A DNA stretch of 64,000 nucleotides from Frankia alni ACN14a (GTDB lineage Bacteria > Actinomycetota > Actinomycetes > Frankiales > Frankiaceae), in the NCBI RefSeq assembly GCF_000058485.1, contig NC_008278.1, forward strand, positions 2,288,962 through 2,352,961. The letters run 5' to 3'. This document shows, one piece after another, positions 17,818 to 28,224 of this stretch. A program made the position numbers and the translations under genes. How positions within the stretch are numbered: the first letter of the stretch is position 1; each line of letters starts with the position of its first letter. Under the pieces are notes generated by a model. It saw nothing but the letters and a program-made list of their open reading frames with translations. It did not search any database and was not told the origin of the DNA.

Positions 17818-18087
17818 TCAGCCGATCGCCCGCGGTGGGGCGCCGGGCGCCGCCGACGGCCCGGCCGGGCTGGAACAGGCCTGCTCGCAGAGCAGCAGGC
17901 ACCGGTCGAGCAGGGCGGTCGCCTCGGCGGCGAGGCGCCGAATCCGGCTGGCCCACTGCTGTGCCGCCCGGCCGTCCCACGCCCCGGCACCGGCGGCCGT
18001 CACCCGGTCCAGGGCCGTCGTCACGTCTCGCCGGGTGCGCGCCACCGCAGCGGCCGCCGTCGTCCCGGCTCCATCGAAGATCGTCAT
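17818..18087 (-). CDS. WXG100-like small helical protein
   Basis: 89 residues from ATG 18087 (a GTG at 18093 would add two). Two predicted helices surround a WDG turn: TAAAAVARTRRDVTTALDRVTAAGAGAW-DG-RAAQQWASRIRRLAAEATALLDRC. Length, the W-x-G turn and the helix pattern fit the WXG100/ESAT-6-like class, whose members are usually exported by type VII systems as dimers or with larger partners. The Cys/Ser/Pro-rich tail is unusual. It is followed four bases later by the 767-residue gene. No EccC ATPase or other secretion component is in the window, so export is an inference. Confidence 0.65.
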   Translation of the reverse strand: MTIFDGAGTTAAAAVARTRRDVTTALDRVTAAGAGAWDGRAAQQWASRIRRLAAEATALLDRCLLLCEQACSSPAGPSAAPGAPPRAIG

Positions 18088-18272
18088 CCGCACACCACCG
18101 CCGTCGGGGTCAGGTTCGGTGCGGCGACGCTAACAACTTCCCGGCGGCTCGCGCTGATCGTCCTCGGATCCTGTGGATGACGGCTGTGGGAATTGCCGAC
18201 CTGTGGATGAAGCGAGAGCCACCCCGGCCCCGCCGCACCGACCGGGCGCACACGGGCCCGGCGCCGGCGGCC

Positions 18273-19121
18273 TCAGCGCTGGTAGCGCAGGAAGAGGTTG
18301 CCGTCCTCGGCGAGCACCTGGACCAGCCTCATCGTGGCCGGTTCGGGCCAGGGAGGGCCCTCCACGATGCCCATCCGGCCGGGGCCGGCGAGCATCGGCG
18401 CCACGGTCAGGCACAGCTCGTCGAGCAGACCGGCACCGGCAAGCTGGGCGTGCAGCAGCGGCCCGCCCTCCGTGAGTACCCGGGTCATCCCCCGTTCGGC
18501 CAAGGCCGCGAGGGCCGCCGCCGGGTCGACGGTCGTCTCACCGCAGAGGACGACCTCGGCGACCGCCGCGAGCGCCTGCCGTTTGGCCGGGGGGGCGGCG
18601 TCGCAGGTCAGGACGATGGGACGGACCTCGGCGTCGAACAGTCGGGCGCCGGGATCGAGGCCAGCGGTCGCGGTGATCACGGCGATCGGGGGGACGGCGG
18701 CGAGCCCCGCGGCCTGCCGCCGATCCCGCCGTTCGGGGGGGACGATCACCGGCCCGTAGTTCTCGTGGCGTACGGTGCCGGCGCCGACGAGCACCACGTC
18801 GCTGAGCCAGCGCAGCAGCTGGAAGACCCGTCGGTCCGCCTCGCCGCCCAACGGGCCGGACCGCCCACCCACCTCGGCGGCACCGTCGACGGAGCTGACG
18901 AAGTTCGCCCGGACGTAGCTGGTCTGCCCGGCTGCGGGCGGGTAGGCGTAGGCCTCGTCGAGATCGACCTCGACCGCCTTCGCCGCGATCTCGTCGCCGC
19001 CGGCGGCGACCGGACCGTCCGTGCCGGCACCGGCACCGGCGGCATCCGCCGTCGTCGTCGCGACCGGCGCGGGCGTGCCTGGGCTGTCGGCGGGGCCGGG
19101 AACCGGAAGGATGCGTCGCAC
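18273..19121 (-). CDS. RibD C-terminal-like pyrimidine reductase
   Basis: 282 residues from GTG 19121 (VRRILPVPGPA); family members usually begin MRRxLP, so I prefer this to the ATG at 19154. The dihydrofolate-reductase-like fold is visible in YVRANFVSSVDGAAEVGGRSG, ADRRVFQLLRWLSDVVLVGAGTVRHENYGP, VLTEGGPLLHAQLAGAGLLDELCLTVAPML and the final NLFLRYQR. The family uses NADPH to reduce a ribosylaminopyrimidine in riboflavin synthesis or a related pteridine. No other rib genes are beside it, so the substrate is uncertain. A low-complexity insert (residues about 10-50) precedes the core. Confidence 0.8.
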   Translation of the reverse strand: MRRILPVPGPADSPGTPAPVATTTADAAGAGAGTDGPVAAGGDEIAAKAVEVDLDEAYAYPPAAGQTSYVRANFVSSVDGAAEVGGRSGPLGGEADRRVFQLLRWLSDVVLVGAGTVRHENYGPVIVPPERRDRRQAAGLAAVPPIAVITATAGLDPGARLFDAEVRPIVLTCDAAPPAKRQALAAVAEVVLCGETTVDPAAALAALAERGMTRVLTEGGPLLHAQLAGAGLLDELCLTVAPMLAGPGRMGIVEGPPWPEPATMRLVQVLAEDGNLFLRYQR

Positions 19122-19456
19122 CGAGCCGACTGTAGCCGGTCGGCGAGGGCTCATCCGGTTCGTCTCGTCCTGTGACGTGCGGCCGACCAGCCTGTTCCTA
19201 CTGCCCCGATCGGCGGCTCGCCCGGCCCTCGATCCCTGCCCTGAAGGGGCTGCGAGAGGGGTGGGCCCTGCCCCGAGGGGCGGCTGCGAGAGCCCTGTGT
19301 CCTGCCCTGTTGGGCGGCTCTGCGCGCCGTGCGTCCTGCCCCGCGGGCGGCGCCGTGACGACCCCTGTGCCGGCCCGATCGGCCCGGGCACTGTGAGTTC
19401 GGTCCCGGCGGCGCACGACGGGTGGCCCGATCCGGCCTGCTCCGTAGGCTGGCGGG
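19122..19456. other. Divergent intergenic region holding a palindromic repeat array
   Basis: About 335 bases between the reductase and zapE. Most of it is the 34-bp repeat array listed separately. Both genes must be transcribed from here. A TACAGT on the minus strand eight bases before the reductase GTG could be a -10 for a leaderless transcript. Confidence 0.45.
19201..19385. repeat. Imperfect tandem repeat, ~34-bp period, each unit with a short palindrome
   Basis: A CTGCC-type landmark recurs at 19201, 19236, 19268, 19302 and 19336, with a diverged unit near 19370 (spacing 35, 32, 34, 34, 34). Each unit starts with a small dyad of the form CTGCCCyG..CGGGCGG, for example CTGCCCCGAGGGGCGGC and CCTGCCCCGCGGGCGG. 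Units diverge between the palindromes, which suggests that the dyad is the conserved part. Confidence 0.7.
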
Positions 19457-20548
19457 GTGGTGCAGCGCCTCGTCGACCGCCGACCGCAGGTGCGGCCCGA
19501 GGAGCTGGTCGCCGCGCTCGTCCCGCCGCCGCGCTTCGACGCCGTCCGCTTCGCCGGCTACCTGCCCGATCCTGCGGAACCGAGCCAGAGCGCCGCCGTC
19601 ACCGCCCTGTCCGCGTTCGCCGACCGAGTGAATGCCGGCCCCGCCAGGGGCGGCGGTTCGGCCCGTAGGGCCCGCAGCGGCCGGTCGGGGCTGTTCGGCC
19701 GCGGCGTCCGCGGGGCCTGGTCGGGTGGTGCGGGCCGCGGTGCGGGGACGGCCCGGCCGGGGGTGTACCTCGACGGCGGGTTCGGCGTCGGCAAGACCCA
19801 CCTGCTCGCGTCGCTGTGGCACGCGGTGGCGGGCCCGAAGGCCTACGGCACCTTCGTCGAACTCACCTCCCTGGTGGGAGCGCTCGGCTTCGCGGCGACC
19901 GCGCGCGCTCTCGGCGGGATGCGGCTGCTCGCCATCGACGAGTTCGAGCTCGACGATCCGGGCGACACGGTGCTCATGTCGACCCTGCTGACCCGCCTCG
20001 CCGACGCCGGCGTCGCGCTGGCCGCGACGAGCAACACCCAGCCGGAGGATCTCGGCGCCGGCCGGTTCGCCGCGGCCGACTTCCTGCGCGAGATCCAGGG
20101 CCTGGCCGCCCGCTTCGACGTCCTGCGCGTCGACGGCGCCGACTACCGGCACCGGGGACTGCCGGCCCCGCCCCCGCCACGCGCGGACGGCGAGGTCGCG
20201 GCGCTTGCCGCCGCCCACGACGGGGCCAGCGAGGACGATTTCGCGGCGCTCTGCGCGCATCTCGCCGGACTGCACCCGTCGCGTTACGGGGCACTCGTCG
20301 ACGGGGTGCGGCTGGTCGCGTTGCACGGCGTGACGCCGGTCGCCGACCAGGCCGTGGCGCTGCGGGTCGTGGTGCTCGCCGATCGGCTCTACGACCGGTC
20401 GATACCGGTCGTCGCCTCGGGCGTCGGTCTGGGGGAGCTGTTCGGCGCGGAGCTGCTCGCCGGGCCGCATCGGAAGAAGTACCAGCGGGCGGTGTCGCGC
20501 CTGGCCGCGCTCGCCCGCGACGGCGCCCACCTCACCACCACCGCCTGA
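19457..20548 (+). CDS. zapE: ZapE/AFG1-type cell division ATPase
   Basis: 363 residues from GTG 19457 (or GTG 19460). The AAA+ features are clear: YLDGGFGVGKTHLLASLWH (Walker A), LLAIDEFELDDPGDT (Walker B) and a sensor region VALAATSNTQPEDL. A Pro/Arg/Gly-rich insert (about residues 60-95) precedes Walker A. ZapE modulates the Z-ring in Escherichia coli and its eukaryotic relative AFG1 works in mitochondria; the actinobacterial role is less clear. It is divergent from the RibD-like reductase. Confidence 0.85.
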   Translation: MVQRLVDRRPQVRPEELVAALVPPPRFDAVRFAGYLPDPAEPSQSAAVTALSAFADRVNAGPARGGGSARRARSGRSGLFGRGVRGAWSGGAGRGAGTARPGVYLDGGFGVGKTHLLASLWHAVAGPKAYGTFVELTSLVGALGFAATARALGGMRLLAIDEFELDDPGDTVLMSTLLTRLADAGVALAATSNTQPEDLGAGRFAAADFLREIQGLAARFDVLRVDGADYRHRGLPAPPPPRADGEVAALAAAHDGASEDDFAALCAHLAGLHPSRYGALVDGVRLVALHGVTPVADQAVALRVVVLADRLYDRSIPVVASGVGLGELFGAELLAGPHRKKYQRAVSRLAALARDGAHLTTTA

Positions 20549-20713
20549 CCCTCGCCGCCTGACCCCCGCCGTCCGCGTCCCGCCGCCCGAGTCCTGCCAC
20601 CTTCCATCCCGGACGCCGGCCTCGCGGCGCTCCCGAACCGGCTGCCCGTCAGGTGGACGGACATCAGGGACCGGACCGCCGCGATCGTCGGCGAGGCCTG
20701 CGACGATGGACGC

Positions 20714-20815
20714 ATGGGAACCTACGTCGTGCTGCTCGTCATGGTGTTGCTGGTGGGGCTGGCGGTGCTCGGCGCGCTGTACTTCCTGCTGTCCCGCGGC
20801 CGCATCCGACGATGA
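20714..20815 (+). CDS. 33-residue single-pass membrane peptide
   Basis: An ATG at 20714 opens a 33-codon frame ending TGA at 20815. The translation begins MGTYVVLLVMVLLVGLAVLG, continues into ALYFLL and ends SRGRIRR. This is a single hydrophobic helix with a basic C-terminus, the positive-inside pattern of a small N-out membrane protein. No strong ribosome binding site is visible. It ends 25 bases before the convergent treZ stop. I recognise no family; the clean hydrophobic profile argues for a real small protein. Confidence 0.5.
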   Translation: MGTYVVLLVMVLLVGLAVLGALYFLLSRGRIRR

Positions 20816-20839
20816 CCGGCGGGCCGGGCGCGGCGGCGC

Positions 20840-22603
20840 TCAGCCGGCGGGCGGCAGCAGGCGGGTGATCACGACGGACTCGCCGTCGAGCTCGACCCGG
20901 CCGGGCATGTAGGTGAAGCCGGGGGCCGAGGCCGCCGGCGCGTCGAACGGGACGCCGTCCAGCGGCACCGCCTGCCGCTGCGCCGCGAGGTTGACGACGA
21001 TCGCCACGTCCCCCCGGCGCACCACCAGCCAGCGGGCCTCCTCGTCGAAGGTGCACTCCACCGACGCCCACGCCGGATCCGTCAGCGCCGGCAGCCTGCG
21101 GCGCAGTCCGATGAGCCGGCGGTGCCAGTCGAGCAGGCTGCCGTGGCCCGGGCGGGTCGGCTCGGACCAGTCCAGCTTCGACCGTTCGAACGTCGCCGGA
21201 TCCTGCGGGTCGGGAACGTCGTCGGGCCCCCAGCCGTGCTCGGCGAACTCGGCCCGCCGCCCCTCCCGCACCGCGTCGCCGAGCCCGGGGGCGAGGTGGT
21301 CGGTGAAGTACTGCCAGGGGGTGTGCGCCCCCCACTCCTCGCCCATGAACAGCATCGGGGTCAGCGCCGAGGTGAGCAGCAGGGCCGCGCCAATGCGCAG
21401 CAGCCCGTCGCTGAGCTGCGCCGACGACCGGTCACCCACCGCCCGGTTGCCGATCTGGTCGTGGTTCTGCAGGAACGTGACGAACCGGTAGGCCGGCGTC
21501 GTCGGCGGCATCGGCCGACCGTGGGAGCGGCCGCGGAACGACGAGTAGCCACCCTCGTGCACGAAGCCCTTCGTCAGCGCGTGGGCGAGCGTCGAGATCG
21601 ACCCGAAGTCGACGTAGTAGCCCTGCCGTTCGCCCGACAGCGTCGCCCACAGCGCGTGGTGGGCGTCGTCGCACCACTGGCCGTCCAGGCCGTACCCGCC
21701 GGCCTCGGGCGCGACCACCAGCTTCGGGTCGTTGAGGTCGGACTCGGCGACGACGAACAGCGGCCGGCGCATCTGCGCCCCGAGCCGGTGCACCGACTCG
21801 GCGATCTCCTCGAGCAGGTGCATCGCCCGGCTGTCCTGGAAGGCGTGCACGGCGTCCAGGCGCAGCCCGTCGCAGTGGAAGTCCCGCAGCCAGGACAGGG
21901 CGCTGTCGAGGATGAACGCGCGGACCTCGTCCGAGCCGGGCGCGTCGAGGTTGACCGCCGGCCCCCACGGGGTGATGTACCGGTCGGTGAAGTACGGCCC
22001 GAACTGCCCCAGGTAGTTCCCGTCCGGGCCGAGGTGGTTGTAGACGACGTCCATGATCACGCCGATGCCGCGGGCGTGTGCCGCGTCGACGAACCGCTTC
22101 AGCCCCTCCGGCCCGCCGTAGGGCTCGTGCACGGCGAACAGGCCGACCCCGTCGTAGCCCCAGCCGTGATGCCCCGGGAAGGCGTTGACCGGCAGCAGCT
22201 CGACGGCGTCGATACCGAGCTCGGCGAGGTGGTCGAGCCGGCCGATCGCGGCGTCGAAGGTGCCCTCCGGGGTGAACGTCCCGACGTGCAGCTCGTAGAG
22301 CACGCTGCCGGCCAGTGCGATGCCCCGCCAGCTCGCGTCCGACCAGCGGAACGCGCCGTGGTCGACGAGCCGGGACCGGCCGTGGACCCCCGCCGGCTGC
22401 CAGACCGAGCGGGGATCGGGCAGCTCCTCGCTGCCCCCGTCGAGCTGGAACGCGTAGTCCGTGCCGTGCTTCGCGGAGGGGACGTTCACCCACCACCAGC
22501 CCCGCCGCCCGGCGGACATCTCATGGGTGGCGTCGCCGGCGGAATCCGCCACGACCAGGCTGACCGTCTTCGCGTCCGGGGCCCACAGCCGGAAGGTGCT
22601 CAT
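20840..22603 (-). CDS. treZ: Malto-oligosyltrehalose trehalohydrolase
   Basis: 587 residues from ATG 22603, typical for TreZ. It releases free trehalose from the maltooligosyltrehalose made by TreY. An N-terminal carbohydrate-binding domain (MSTFRLWAPDAKTVSLVV) is followed by the GH13 barrel. Its motifs are MDVVYNHLGPDGNYL, the nucleophile in GLRLDAVHAFQD, the acid in VVAESDLNDPKL and the stabiliser in FLQNHDQIGNRAVGD. TreZ-specific EWGAHTPWQYFTDH is present. It is the last gene of the treX-treY-treZ set, separated from treY by 279 bases. Confidence 0.96.
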   Translation of the reverse strand: MSTFRLWAPDAKTVSLVVADSAGDATHEMSAGRRGWWWVNVPSAKHGTDYAFQLDGGSEELPDPRSVWQPAGVHGRSRLVDHGAFRWSDASWRGIALAGSVLYELHVGTFTPEGTFDAAIGRLDHLAELGIDAVELLPVNAFPGHHGWGYDGVGLFAVHEPYGGPEGLKRFVDAAHARGIGVIMDVVYNHLGPDGNYLGQFGPYFTDRYITPWGPAVNLDAPGSDEVRAFILDSALSWLRDFHCDGLRLDAVHAFQDSRAMHLLEEIAESVHRLGAQMRRPLFVVAESDLNDPKLVVAPEAGGYGLDGQWCDDAHHALWATLSGERQGYYVDFGSISTLAHALTKGFVHEGGYSSFRGRSHGRPMPPTTPAYRFVTFLQNHDQIGNRAVGDRSSAQLSDGLLRIGAALLLTSALTPMLFMGEEWGAHTPWQYFTDHLAPGLGDAVREGRRAEFAEHGWGPDDVPDPQDPATFERSKLDWSEPTRPGHGSLLDWHRRLIGLRRRLPALTDPAWASVECTFDEEARWLVVRRGDVAIVVNLAAQRQAVPLDGVPFDAPAASAPGFTYMPGRVELDGESVVITRLLPPAG

Positions 22604-22882
22604 AGCTCCTGTCTACCTTCCGCCGCCGGCCGACATGCCGTGTCCGTGACAACGGCCCCCACCGAAGGTGCCCGCAGGACCCGGTTTCACCGGGCGGGAC
22701 GGCCCCCTGTGACCGGTCTCATGGCCGCGGACACGCCAGGTGAGATCCGTGATCAGCGTCTGGCGGCGCGCGCCGTCCCGCCTCGTGCGGACGTCCGTCG
22801 GCGGCGAAGGTCGATCCGTGGGAGGGGCCCGTTCGCGCCGGGTCAGGAGCGTGGTGAAGGCCTCGGGGAGCCGGGCCCGCGG
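22604..22882. other. treY-treZ intergenic spacer
   Basis: 279 bases, long for an operon spacer. Apart from a short dyad CCCGGT-TTC-ACCGGG at 22680-22694 I see no gene or clear signal. It could hold a second promoter for treZ. Confidence 0.35.
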
Positions 22883-25330
22883 TCAGGAGCGGACGAGGAG
22901 GCTGACGGGGAAGTCGCGTAGGAGGCGCAGGACGTAGGCGGTGCCGCCGTCGTGCTTGCGGCCGGTCAGGACGTCGGTCCAGCGGCCCTCGGGCAGGGGG
23001 ATGGTCGTGTCGCGCCAGCCGCCGCCGCGGCGCAGGCCGAGGACCAGGCGCGGCACCACGGTGACCACCGACTCGGAGCGGGCGAAGGCGACCACGTTCT
23101 CCGCGGCCGAGCCGGACGCCCACAGCGGCCGGTAGGTGGCCCGGTCGCCGAACCACTCGGGGTGCTCGCGGCGGGTCCGCAGCGTCCGGGCGACGACGAG
23201 CAGCTTCGCGGCGCCGGAGTCGTCGAGCAGCGGCGGGCGGCGTGGCCCGCCGGTGTCCGCGCCCGGCTCGGCGCCGAGCTCGGCGAGCAGCTTCGTGCGG
23301 TCGCCGTAGTTGACCGGGCGGCGGTTGTCCGGGTCGACCAGGGACAGGTCCCACAGCTCCTGACCCTGGTACACGTCCGGCACGCCGGGGACGGTGAGCT
23401 GGAGCAGCTTCTGGGCCAGCGAGTTCTGCCGGCCGAGCTCGACGAGGGTGGCGACGTAGCCGGTGAGCACGGCGAGGAACTCCTCGTCCTCCAGCACCGA
23501 CTCGATGTAGTTCGTCAGCGCCGCCTCGTAGGCGGGGTCCTGGTCGGTCCAGCTCGTGTAGACCTTCGCCTCGCGGACGGCCTTGACCATGTACTGGGTC
23601 GCCCGCTCGGTGGACAGCGGCCAGGCGCCGACGAGGGTCTGCAGCAGGAAGTAGGCGGTGGACCGGTCCGGCCAGCCCTGCTCGGTGTCGCGGTGGCGCT
23701 CGCCGAGGCGGACCAGCCGGCCGGCGACCTCCGCCCAGCCGCGGGGGTCCTCCGACAGGACGGCGAGGCGGGCGCGGACGTCCTCGGAGCGCTTCGTGTC
23801 GTGCGTGGACAGGGTGGTCATCGTCAGCGGCCAGTTGCGCTGCACGGTCAGGTTCGCCTCGTGGAACTCGGTGACGGCGCTGCGCGGATGCCCGGTGGTG
23901 AACGCCGGGAAGCGCGCCGGGTCGCCGCCGACCTCGTTGAGGGCGATGAGCCGGGAGTAGCGGTAGAACGCCGTGTCCTCGATGCCCTTGGCCATCACCG
24001 GGCCGCAGGTCTGCTGGAAGCGCGTGACGAACTCGGGCGGGCCGCTGAGGGCCAGGTCCTCGATCAGGTCGACCTCGGTGGAGCGGCCGGGCAGGTACGA
24101 GCGGGCCTGCTCGCAGGCGCGCACCACGTGGCCGCGTGCCTCCAGGCTCGGGGTGCCGTCCGGGCGGATGTAGGCCCGGTAGACGTCGAAGGCGGCCAGC
24201 ACCTCGCACAGCGCCTCGCGCAGGCCGGTGCGGGTGAGGTCCGCGCGGGCCTCCCGGGCCTCGCCGAGGGCGAGCGCGGTCAGCCGGTCGACCTCGGGCT
24301 GCAGCACGCCGGCGAGCACGTCGAGCTTCGCGGCCCGGGCCTCGGCCTCGTAGTCCGGATCGGCGCGGGTGATCTCCTGGTAGAGCGCGGCGAGGGGATG
24401 CCCGGCGACGGGGTCGAGGAACAGCCGGGTCAGCCGGGCGATGCCCTCGTAGCCGGTGGTGCCGTCGCAGGCCCAGGTCTCCGGCAGGTCCTCGTCGTTC
24501 TCCAGGATCTTCTCGACGACGGTCCACACCCCGCCGGAGGCGTCGGCCAGCCGCCGCAGGTAGCCCTCCGGGTCGGCCAGGCCGTCCGGATGATCGATGC
24601 GCAGCCCCTCGAACGTGCCCGCCCGAACCTGCTCGATGAGCAGCCGATGGGTGGCGGCGAAGACGTCGGGTTCCTCCTGGCGCAGCCCGGCGAGGGTGGT
24701 GATGTCGAAGAAGCGGCGGTAGTTCAGCTCGCTCGCGGCGACCCGCCACCAGCACAGCCGGTAGTACTGGGCGTCGAGGGTCGCGGCGACGTCGTCGGGG
24801 TCGGCGGTGCCGGGCGCGGTCGGCAGCACGTGGTCGTAGTAGACGACGACCCACGCGCCCTCGGTGTCCTGTTCGACGGAGATCTCCCCGGCGGCCAGGC
24901 AGTCCGCGAGGCCGGCGCCGAGGATCGGCACGAGCACCCGGCCCGGGTTGTCGGGGGCGGCCCAGTCGATGTCGAACCAGGTCGCGTAGGGGGAGTCGGG
25001 GCCCTCCCGCAGCACCGACCACCAGGCCGCGTTCGCCGCCGCCGGGGTGACGGACATGTGGTTCGGGACGACGTCGACGACGATCCCGAGGCCGGCCTTG
25101 CGGCAGGCGGCGGTCAGCCGGCGCAGGCCGCCCGTCCCACCGAGCTCGGGGTTGATCTGGCCGTGCTCGACGACGTCGTAGCCGTGCGTCGAGCCGGGGG
25201 CGGCCTCCAGCACCGGCGACAGGTACAGGTGCGACACGCCGAGCGCCGCCAGGTAGGGGACGATCACGGCCGCGTCGGTGAGGGAGAAGTCCAGATTGAG
25301 CTGCAGCCGGTAGGTCGAGGTCGGGACCAC
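22883..25330 (-). CDS. treY: Maltooligosyl trehalose synthase
   Basis: 815 residues from GTG 25330 (VVPTSTYRLQLNLDFSL), the usual start of the family. TreY rearranges the reducing-end alpha-1,4 bond of maltodextrins to the alpha-1,1 bond of trehalose. GH13 landmarks: VVPNHMSV, the nucleophile in FEGLRIDHPDGLADPEGYLR, the acid in TVVEKILENDE, and STHDTKRSEDVRARL. Also characteristic are PDVYQGQELWDLSLVDPDNRRPVNY and the C-terminal PLPEGRWTDVLTG. It lies 40 bases downstream of treX on the same strand. Confidence 0.96.
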   Translation of the reverse strand: MVPTSTYRLQLNLDFSLTDAAVIVPYLAALGVSHLYLSPVLEAAPGSTHGYDVVEHGQINPELGGTGGLRRLTAACRKAGLGIVVDVVPNHMSVTPAAANAAWWSVLREGPDSPYATWFDIDWAAPDNPGRVLVPILGAGLADCLAAGEISVEQDTEGAWVVVYYDHVLPTAPGTADPDDVAATLDAQYYRLCWWRVAASELNYRRFFDITTLAGLRQEEPDVFAATHRLLIEQVRAGTFEGLRIDHPDGLADPEGYLRRLADASGGVWTVVEKILENDEDLPETWACDGTTGYEGIARLTRLFLDPVAGHPLAALYQEITRADPDYEAEARAAKLDVLAGVLQPEVDRLTALALGEAREARADLTRTGLREALCEVLAAFDVYRAYIRPDGTPSLEARGHVVRACEQARSYLPGRSTEVDLIEDLALSGPPEFVTRFQQTCGPVMAKGIEDTAFYRYSRLIALNEVGGDPARFPAFTTGHPRSAVTEFHEANLTVQRNWPLTMTTLSTHDTKRSEDVRARLAVLSEDPRGWAEVAGRLVRLGERHRDTEQGWPDRSTAYFLLQTLVGAWPLSTERATQYMVKAVREAKVYTSWTDQDPAYEAALTNYIESVLEDEEFLAVLTGYVATLVELGRQNSLAQKLLQLTVPGVPDVYQGQELWDLSLVDPDNRRPVNYGDRTKLLAELGAEPGADTGGPRRPPLLDDSGAAKLLVVARTLRTRREHPEWFGDRATYRPLWASGSAAENVVAFARSESVVTVVPRLVLGLRRGGGWRDTTIPLPEGRWTDVLTGRKHDGGTAYVLRLLRDFPVSLLVRS

Positions 25331-25370
25331 CCGCTCGCCTCGGGAGCCGCCCGGCGGCGGGGCGGTCGGC

Positions 25371-27590
<2,220 letters not shown>

Positions 27591-27678
27591 ACGAACGAAG
27601 CCTACGGCCAGGACGGATGCTCTGATCCGGGGGCGCACGAAATGTGAGGTCAGAGCTTTGGTGATCATTGAGGTTTCA

Positions 27679-27709
27679 TTGATCGGCGGCTGACGGCCGG
27701 GCCTAGCAT
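27679..27709 (+). promoter_or_regulatory. Candidate promoter for the nfeD-like gene (leaderless type)
   Basis: TTGATC at 27679-27684 and TAGCAT at 27704-27709 are 19 bases apart. The -10 ends six bases before the ATG at 27716, so transcription would begin at or next to the start codon. Confidence 0.5.
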
Positions 27710-27715
27710 GGACTC

Positions 27716-28150
27716 ATGGCCGACTGGGCGATCTGGGTCGTCGTCGCCGGCGCCCTGCTCGTCGGCGAGCTGCTCACGCTGGATCTGACGCTGGTGATGT
27801 TCTCGCTGGCGGCGCTGGTGGGCGCCGCCGTCGCGGTGCTGGGCGTCGATGTGGCCTGGCAGATCGTCGGGTTCGTCGTGGCGGCCGGTGGCTTCGGCCT
27901 CGGGCTGCGCCCGGTGGCCCGCCGGCACCTGCAGCGCGGCCCCGAACTGCGCACCGGCACGGAGGCGCTCCTGGGGGAGCAGGCCCTGGTGGTGGAACAG
28001 GTCAGCGGCGACGGCGGCCGGGTCAAGATCAAGGGGGAGGTCTGGTCGGCCCGGTCGTACCCGACCACGACCGTGCTGGAGGTCGGCAGCCAGGCGCACG
28101 TCCTGCGCATCGACGGAGCGACCGCCATCGTGCATCGATTCGAGATCTGA
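27716..28150 (+). CDS. NfeD-like membrane protein
   Basis: 144 residues from ATG 27716. Two or three N-terminal membrane helices (IWVVVAGALLVGELLTLDLTLVMFSLAALVGAAVAVLG and WQIVGFVVAAGGFGLGL) are followed by a soluble OB-fold domain (LLGEQALVVEQVSGDGGRVKIKGEVWSARS). NfeD proteins pair with SPFH/stomatin proteins to organise membrane microdomains or proteolysis, and the next gene is indeed an SPFH protein. A short -10 type box lies just before the start codon and no ribosome binding site is visible, so the mRNA may be leaderless. Confidence 0.9.
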   Translation: MADWAIWVVVAGALLVGELLTLDLTLVMFSLAALVGAAVAVLGVDVAWQIVGFVVAAGGFGLGLRPVARRHLQRGPELRTGTEALLGEQALVVEQVSGDGGRVKIKGEVWSARSYPTTTVLEVGSQAHVLRIDGATAIVHRFEI

Positions 28151-28224
28151 CCCCACGGCCCGGCGCTCCCGGCGTCGGCGGGGTCAGGCACAAGGCCCGC
28201 GGGTCCGACTGGGAGGGGTTCGTC

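Noticed and set aside
19201-19385. Possible CRISPR array
   Set aside because: Units diverge, there are no identical repeats with unique spacers of constant length, and no cas genes are nearby.
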